DNA of 64,000 nt from Rhizomucor pusillus (taxonomy: Eukaryota > Mucoromycota > Mucoromycetes > Mucorales > Lichtheimiaceae): the NCBI GenBank assembly GCA_900175165.2, contig FWWN02000670.1, forward strand, positions 32,371 to 96,370, read 5' to 3'. Made by a program: the position numbers and the translations under genes. Below, one piece after another: positions 57,963-64,000 of the stretch. Within the stretch, counting starts at the first letter, position 1. Every line of letters starts with the position of its first letter. The notes under the pieces were generated by a model. The model was not told where the DNA came from and made no database searches. It saw nothing but the letters and a program-made list of their open reading frames with translations.

Positions 57963-59111
57963 AGTAGAGGGGAAAGGAGCGTAGTGAGTGTGAGCTTGAC
58001 AAGAAAGAAAGGGAAAAAAAGAGGGTAAAGAAAAAATAAAAACGATCGAATTTTGTTTTAATTTTGGGGACTGACTGAATTTTCGGCATCAAATAAAATA
58101 GACCCGACCATCAAAATTACGAACTGCAAATCCAAACAAACATGCCATACATTCGTTGTACCTGGATGTTTTCCCATCATAGAAATTGAAACAAAAACAT
58201 AAACATGAGCTGTTTTCAGACTTGAAAGACACAAACAGATACAATGGCAGGTGTTGTTTGTAATATATTTCATAGTACCGGCATTCGCTTTTCATTTGCT
58301 GCTATGTATAGATTGTGTAACCATATACCATATATTCAATTTCTTTTTTCTGCTGCTTCTGGGCGATCGTGATCACTCAGAAGGATCTCCATCGGCAGAT
58401 ACCGATTACATTCGGCTCCACTCCCGGACGATCGCGTGGCACATCCACAAGACGGTATGTTGGTTTGTGTGTAAAGTAGCATCATCGTTACGACAATATT
58501 CGGCCGATGAGAAGAGAATGGATTCGACCGTGTGGTTCTTTTTCTTTTTCCAGGCAATGCCGCCGATTCAAAATGGGAAGGTGTAACAACATTTGCGAGC
58601 GATTATTGAAATTACTTGTGCAGATTCTTGCAAAGCAGAAATATACCACACTTCCTGCGGATATACTCTAAATTCCCAATTTTCGGCTACAAAATAAAGC
58701 GCCAGATCGTTGGTGGTAATATCCGGAGGAATATCCTCCATTTTTTGATTCACATTATGCTTAATGTTGGATCATCCAGCCATCTTGCTAAGCCTTATTC
58801 GCGTTGAAACAGTTATTAGACGAATGTTTGCAAAAGTATACAAAGGAATGCTTGTGAGGAAATTCGCTAGCTAGACTAAATTTCAAGCTATCCTTTCTAA
58901 ATTCTTCAACTGAATAAGACACAAACAATTTAGGCTTGTTTAGCAGTGTCATGAGATTGCGCATGTAGAGAGATAGTACTTTCCCATATTTACGTTGATG
59001 ACCCCAACGTCGGTTTCCCCAACAAAAAAGAAGAAATACGGACAACGAAACAAGGAATGGTTCGCGCGACTGTATCAAGACGCAATATATAGGTTTTTAA
59101 TAAGCTCTTCT
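57963..59111. other. Intergenic, nothing supported
   Basis: 1.15 kb with short frames only. It is the upstream region of the phosphatase and the 3' side of the eIF4E gene. Confidence 0.5.
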
Positions 59112-60106
59112 TCATCGGAAGACGTCTGTGTTACAAAAACTCGAGTTGTCTCGCAAGGAATCGTTGTGTGTCTTGTATTCCATGATTGTGTCCTGTGGCA
59201 GGTTTAGAACACGTTTGATGGTATCCCTATTAATAGCCAATATAGTTTAGCTCGCTTTTGCGACAAACTAAACGCGCATATAGCTTATTTGAGGCTGACC
59301 TTATTTTCAGATTGATCCGTCCATTAGATGATGTCTTGTTCCATACGGAAATGATATCTTCTGAGCTTCGAATGGATAACACAGCGCCGCATATTTCATC
59401 TTCTACATCAAACTGCTCGCCGATAATAGCAAGAACAAGCGATTCCCAGTACCTGCTGGCTAAACCTTTCTTCAATCGTACGATCCACTTGCCTCCATTA
59501 ATGTTGGCAGCATCCTACGTTGAAGAACATATAAATATTTGTCTCTTATTTTTGCCCTTTCCTCAATCCCCACATCTTGATTCCCCTTTTTCCTCCCTCT
59601 CTCTCTTTTTCCGTAAAACATATATTATCCCAGTGACTCACCTCCCATACAGGGCGCACACCTTGCTTGAATAAATGGTAATCGCTGATATTCGGCAAAC
59701 TGCTAGGTCGACGTAAATGACTGTACACTGCCCAGAATTCCTCAATCTACAACAGAATCCCGGTGAGTTATGCAACCCTGTTTTTTGCGAAATCATCTTG
59801 TTGCCTACCGAAGAAAATGCTGCGATGCGCTTCATGCTGCCTTCGTAATCCTTGATTTTGGCTTTTGGCAAGCGATGCATGAACCAAAAGACCCATGTGT
59901 ACTGTAACGGGTGGTAATCATTGGTTGTGCCTTCTGATTGTGCTACTCACAGAAAACCACAGTTGGTTTAATTCTTTTTTTGCGTGTTTGCTACTGGTGA
60001 GGGGAATCGTACCTGAACTGCTGCTGTGTTCTACGGACGACGTTGGCTGTAGCGAGAATGACGGCTCGTGGGTGGCGTTCATTGTGGTTGTGATGGAATT
60101 GCTCAT
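59112..60106 (-). CDS. eIF4E family, class II (4EHP/eIF4E2-like)
   Basis: Five exons (60106-59951, 59901-59809, 59746-59642, 59514-59300, 59226-59112) give 227 aa. This cap-binding protein in other eukaryotes represses or tunes translation of chosen mRNAs instead of driving bulk initiation. The Ser-rich N-terminus is followed by ELNQLWFSYTWVFWFMHR, SIEEFWAVYSHLRRPSSLPN, HLFKQGVRPVWEDAANINGG (cap Trp117 and Glu118), KWIVRLKKGLASRYWESLVL, AIIGEQFDVEDEICGAVLSI and IIMEYKTHNDS-like end (QDTIMEYKTHNDSLRD). The second stacking residue sits at Tyr71 (KIKDYEG), the class II mark, where class I has Trp. Start chosen at the ATG 60106 because an upstream in-frame ATG has a weaker context. Confidence 0.93.
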
Positions 60107-61226
60107 GGGACGTTGACTCAATATTATACAGGGATCTGCCAGTGCAGCAACGTTGGTTTTTTGATTGCATACGACGCGACTCAATGGGGTCCTACCTTTT
60201 GGTTAATTTTTCAAAATGTCAATGTTGAACGACGAAATGTGGTGAGTTTCAGTTTTTTCCTACTGACTTTCAAGTTGAGAGCGGAGCATACAGACAAAAG
60301 GCTCCAATTCGATCTCGCAAGTTGCCCCACCTTGCCACTCCGTCTCACCAGCATTTCAATGAGCCAGAGCAATGTTAATCACGGACTGTCTTTCCAGCGA
60401 CGATGCATCATTCACATCAAATGTCACAAATTAATTATTGACATGAACTTTCTCAACGACTTTAGTATCGGGAGAAACTGACTGTGAAGAATGCTTCATA
60501 CAGCAAAACGATCTTAGACACGACCAGCTATGCTAATAGCAACGATAACCTGGATACTTGGAAATCATTCATATCGTGAGAATGAGACTATGCAACTCGA
60601 TGCTCACGATTTCCTTCAGTAACACTATCTACAAGAAATCCGGTACAAGGAATTTAAAGTGAAACAGGATCACAGCCCATCATGGCAATGAAACTGTCAG
60701 TATCTCGAGTATAAGAGATGATTCGAGGGCACAGACCGAATATTGGAGATATTTCAACGGTTCCAAAGGTGTACCAACCATCGCCCTGGAAGCGTAACAT
60801 CCTGGTACTCATTGCAAATATTGTGGAACCTTTTGCTACACCGTAGGACGATCGATGCAAGGGCTGTTTGCAGCATGTATAATAAGGATCACTTTTGTTT
60901 GAAGTTTTGCAACTTTGCTGATAACTGATGAAAGAAAAAAAAGCCGAATAGATTTGGAAAATGTAAAAATGCAAAAAATTCTTTTGTTGTTATTATTGCT
61001 GTGGATAGCAAAAGGGGTATACGAGATGTGGGGATATGAAAGTATGAGATATTATGCTAATTTAGAATATGCTTTGTTTTTTCGTGAAGGCTGGCGCGTG
61101 CGTGTGCGTTTGTCTTGGGTGGAATTTGTGCGTATTGTGTGCGTGTGTGTTGAGTTAAATGCATACTGTGTGAAACAAAAGAAAGGATATTGGGTATTGC
61201 AGGAATGATTGAACGAATACGAAAAT
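60107..61226. other. Intergenic, nothing supported
   Basis: 1.1 kb AT-rich. Small frames at 60068-60481 and 60915-61208 have no protein character I can support. Confidence 0.45.
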
Positions 61227-62081
61227 TTATGAAGAAACGTAAAATGGATATTGAACGTTGATTGCGGACGATGCATAGCTGTAGTCGCATGCTGAGACTG
61301 GATAAGCAGAGGCGTGAGGTACAGTGTTGATATCAATATATGGACTAAAGGATTGTTCAGAGTAGTAAAAAGCGTCGTGAGGTTGCTGTTGATAGCAGGG
61401 CTGACATTGCGGCAAATCATAAGAGAAGGAAGAGCGGTCATCGAACAGGTAGTTGGTGATAAAGGTTGCAGTGGTGGAGATATCGTTTTGAGGGTAAGAA
61501 AGATGAGGAGTCATGGTTCCGACGGTGCTGTCGACCGAAACCGGCGATGCAGCTGCTTGTGGTGACTGCTGGGGCTGCTGGGGCTGCCGAGGAGGAGGAG
61601 GAGGAGGAGGAGATGGTGGTGGTGGCAAGACTTGTTGCTGTAATTCCGGTCTTAAGGTCTTGAGATCGCCGAGGTGTGTCTCGAACTTGTTAATTCGACG
61701 CTCGAGATGAGTGACCTGAAGGTTGAGATCGTCGTAGGCTGCCAGTAGCTCCTTTTCCTTTTCTGAAAGTCTGGTCGCGTATTTTGATTGGCCGATTTCT
61801 GACTTGCAGGTAGCATATGCATTGCGAAGACTTTCGAGCATGACAGTGATGTTGGCAACAGTTTCAAAGGTGGAAATCAATTCTGACTCGAGCTTTTCAA
61901 CCTTGTTTGCAGGGCTGCTTGTGACTGACTTTTTAGTCGCGATCGTGTGCTGAGAGCCGGAAGAGCCCGTGCGCTTGTGTATGCGACCTTGTTTGACAGT
62001 GTTTACGCTTTGAGGTATGGTCCACTTGAGAGTAGTGTTTTTGGGTGCGTGACGGTGGGGTGAAAGCACAGCAGCCGGCAT
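61227..62081 (-). CDS. Coiled-coil protein with Pro/Gln/Tyr-rich tail
   Basis: An intronless frame, taken from ATG 62081, gives 284 aa (an in-frame ATG at 62171 would add 30 mostly hydrophobic residues). A basic Ser/Thr-rich start is followed by a long coiled coil at about residues 58-145 (ANKVEKLESELISTFETVAN, RLSEKEKELLAAYDDLNLQV, THLERRINKFETHLGDLK). Then come a Pro run, a PQQ-rich part and a Tyr/Ser/Gln-rich C-terminus (CQPCYQQQPHDAFYYSEQSF). Dimer formation and a disordered tail are likely. No catalytic or DNA-binding motif is seen and the family is not recognised. It may be a scaffold or transcription-related protein (guess). Confidence 0.65.
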   Translation of the reverse strand: MPAAVLSPHRHAPKNTTLKWTIPQSVNTVKQGRIHKRTGSSGSQHTIATKKSVTSSPANKVEKLESELISTFETVANITVMLESLRNAYATCKSEIGQSKYATRLSEKEKELLAAYDDLNLQVTHLERRINKFETHLGDLKTLRPELQQQVLPPPPSPPPPPPPRQPQQPQQSPQAAASPVSVDSTVGTMTPHLSYPQNDISTTATFITNYLFDDRSSFSYDLPQCQPCYQQQPHDAFYYSEQSFSPYIDINTVPHASAYPVSACDYSYASSAINVQYPFYVSS

Positions 62082-64000
62082 GAGTGTATGAGAGAGGAAA
62101 TAATGCGTTGATGTGGTAAGTGTGGAGTGAGAGAGAAAGATGCAAAGAAGATGGCGTTTACGAGGATACAAAAATTCGGTACGCTTTTATATAATCCTTC
62201 CCCTCAGGGTACAACATTCCATTTTTGGAAAGAGCGCGTTCAACATGCAAGTGACGTTACTTGCCTGTGTAACAGTGCATGACGTTAACATGCATATTCT
62301 TATTTTCCCCTTCATACACAGAAATAGAGCACCAAATCTTCGGAATGAATCCGGTTCGTTTGCATTCAGCCAATGATGGCGCCATCAGAGGTATTCTGTT
62401 TTACCAAAGAAGCTTCTTCGAAAGAGCGTCCCTTGCTGACCGTACCGTATCACCGTAGTACTCGGATTATCCGAATAAACTTTTCCCCAGTGTGTACCCA
62501 TGACACCAATCAAAATCTTAACTCGATGAACAATTTTGTCCTGTGCGCAAACCGCCATCTTAAATATATTTTTATCTTCGGAATGTGCCATAAACGTTCC
62601 TAGGTCCCATCCCCTATTGGAGGAGTGCAGGTGCAACGCAGGAGAAGCAGTTTTCTTTTCCTTTTTTTAAACCTGCAGACCCCATGGTCTCAGCTAAATA
62701 GTCTAATTGTCTCTCATTGAAATACCTTCAAAAAACTATAAAAAGGCGGCCATGTCTGAGCTTCCTTTTGCTTCCCTCTGCTCTCGAATTCTCTTGTTAT
62801 CAAACGTAATTTTTATATCCCTTTGCATTCTAAAAATCATCAAAATATTGAACGAATGGTTTATATAAAATAACAATATATATTATTTTCTCTTTCTTTG
62901 AATCTCCTTACAAAGCTTTTCTTTTGGGGAGTTGCTGAAAAAGTGGGAAGGTTGCTGACGAGAAGAATCGCAATGATGTCATTGCACCTTTTTGGTAACT
63001 GTGTGGAACGTGGCACGCAAATGACGTAAATGCAACTCCTTCGGCAACGTGGCAGGTATGGTGTCATTTTGTGACACGCTTTGACCACTTACGTCATTGT
63101 CATCTCGAATATTCTCGCAGAAGCTTGCGACGCACAGGCGAACCCTGCTTTCCCCGTATCAGATGCAAGCATTCCCAAAATAATTGCATTTCGATGCACT
63201 GTACAACAGAAGCTTGCTTGCAGATTTCCAGAAAACTTCTAAACTTGACGCAAATCTCAGTAGCGCCGTTTCAAAAATCTGCAGCTGGCTGAAAGCTTAC
63301 TTTATACAAGAAAGATATTTACACAATGAATGGGCATTTTTGCAAGTGAAAATTTTTTTACATTACATGCTGTTTGGATGTACCCAGCAGGTATACCGAC
63401 TTCTTCTAATACTGGCATAAGCTATCATAACATTCCCCACTTTACAATAAAAAAGGATTTTGAGCTCATCCAATTGTTTGCATTGAAATTACACTCTTTC
63501 CATAAAGTGATGTCGCCCCCAGTGAAAATCGGGCTTCCCAAAAATACGTGTGCTTACATAATTAGATGTCGGATAACCAGAAAATCTTCCCGTACTGAGG
63601 ACTATATCAAGTACGTAAGCGTTTCAGCATTTAAGTACCACACCACAGTATTTCAAAAATCGATATCTAATTTTTCTATAAGATGGGCAAGGCAACATCG
63701 TTGATGAATATGGCAGGCCTGAAGCCATGGACTATCTTGTGGGACGAGGAGACATATGTTGTTGAAACAGTGAACTCGCATACGCAGTATTTGCGCAATA
63801 TGCCTTGCCCGTTTCTATACAGACTGATGAACCAGACACCAGGACCGACGTTGACAACTGGATCTGTTGATATAGTTGCCGAACTCGTGAAGAGAAGGTT
63901 CATCGTGTTTTAACAGCTTGTTTTCGGCTTTTTGCCATCAGCATCCAAAATCATGCCAACAAAGACTCCCGGATAGCGGCTGCTCTCGAGCGGCGAAGAA
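62082..64000. other. Right-edge region, no confident gene
   Basis: About 1.9 kb, AT-rich. The only candidate is a 76-codon plus frame at 63683-63913 (MGKATSLMNMAGLKPWTI...), which follows an AG and may be an exon of a gene, but the minus strand is also open there and no family is evident. Confidence 0.4.

Overview
The window is nuclear DNA of a filamentous fungus, most probably an early-diverging one (Mucoromycota, likely Mucorales). This rests on compact genes with many short GT-AG introns (mostly 50-80 nt, some GC-AG), a WRKY-like transcription factor of the kind reported from Mucoromycota, a class II eIF4E, LEA-2 and Kex2-repeat secreted proteins, and scattered decayed transposons. I rebuilt about two dozen genes by joining exons so that the reading frame and the family alignment both hold. 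Exon coordinates are given in each entry.

Layout. 0-9 kb: an orphan Ser-rich gene, a LEA-2 membrane protein, a HINT-type HIT protein, a DUF1772 membrane protein, then a 652-aa secreted precursor with nine cysteine-bracketed repeat units separated by KR processing sites. 8.9-13.8 kb: a USP36/Ubp10-like deubiquitinase homologue that has lost its catalytic residues, mitochondrial aspartate aminotransferase, and a small acidic UIM-like protein. 15.3-22.8 kb: PP1 catalytic subunit, peroxisomal acyl-CoA oxidase, mitochondrial stomatin-like protein 2, and a tiny spliced gene. 22.8-27.4 kb is gene-poor. 27.4-31.1 kb: an N-terminal-motor kinesin. 31.2-36.7 kb is a graveyard: a broken gene, a tRNA-Pro(AGG), and Ty3/gypsy RT and MULE transposase fragments. 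36.7-43.7 kb: UCH37-type deubiquitinase, a 12-TM-type MFS transporter, a low-complexity Lys/Ala/Gln protein, and a basic protein of DUF2011 type. 43.7-47.7 kb: a decayed IS1595/Merlin-like transposase in gene-poor DNA. 47.7-62.1 kb: WRKY-like transcription factor, RRP5 (ribosome biogenesis), VPS28 (ESCRT-I), a rhodanese plus dual-specificity phosphatase, eIF4E2/4EHP, and a coiled-coil protein. 62.1-64 kb shows no gene I can support.

The genes are ordinary, independently transcribed housekeeping loci and no operon-like cluster is visible. The points that stand out are the Kex2-repeat precursor, the dead USP, the fungal WRKY domain (WKNNGNT in place of WRKYGQK), the high share of GC-AG introns (5 of about 75, all GCAAGT), and a kinesin with an altered switch I. 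All calls come from reading the sequence; no database search was run.
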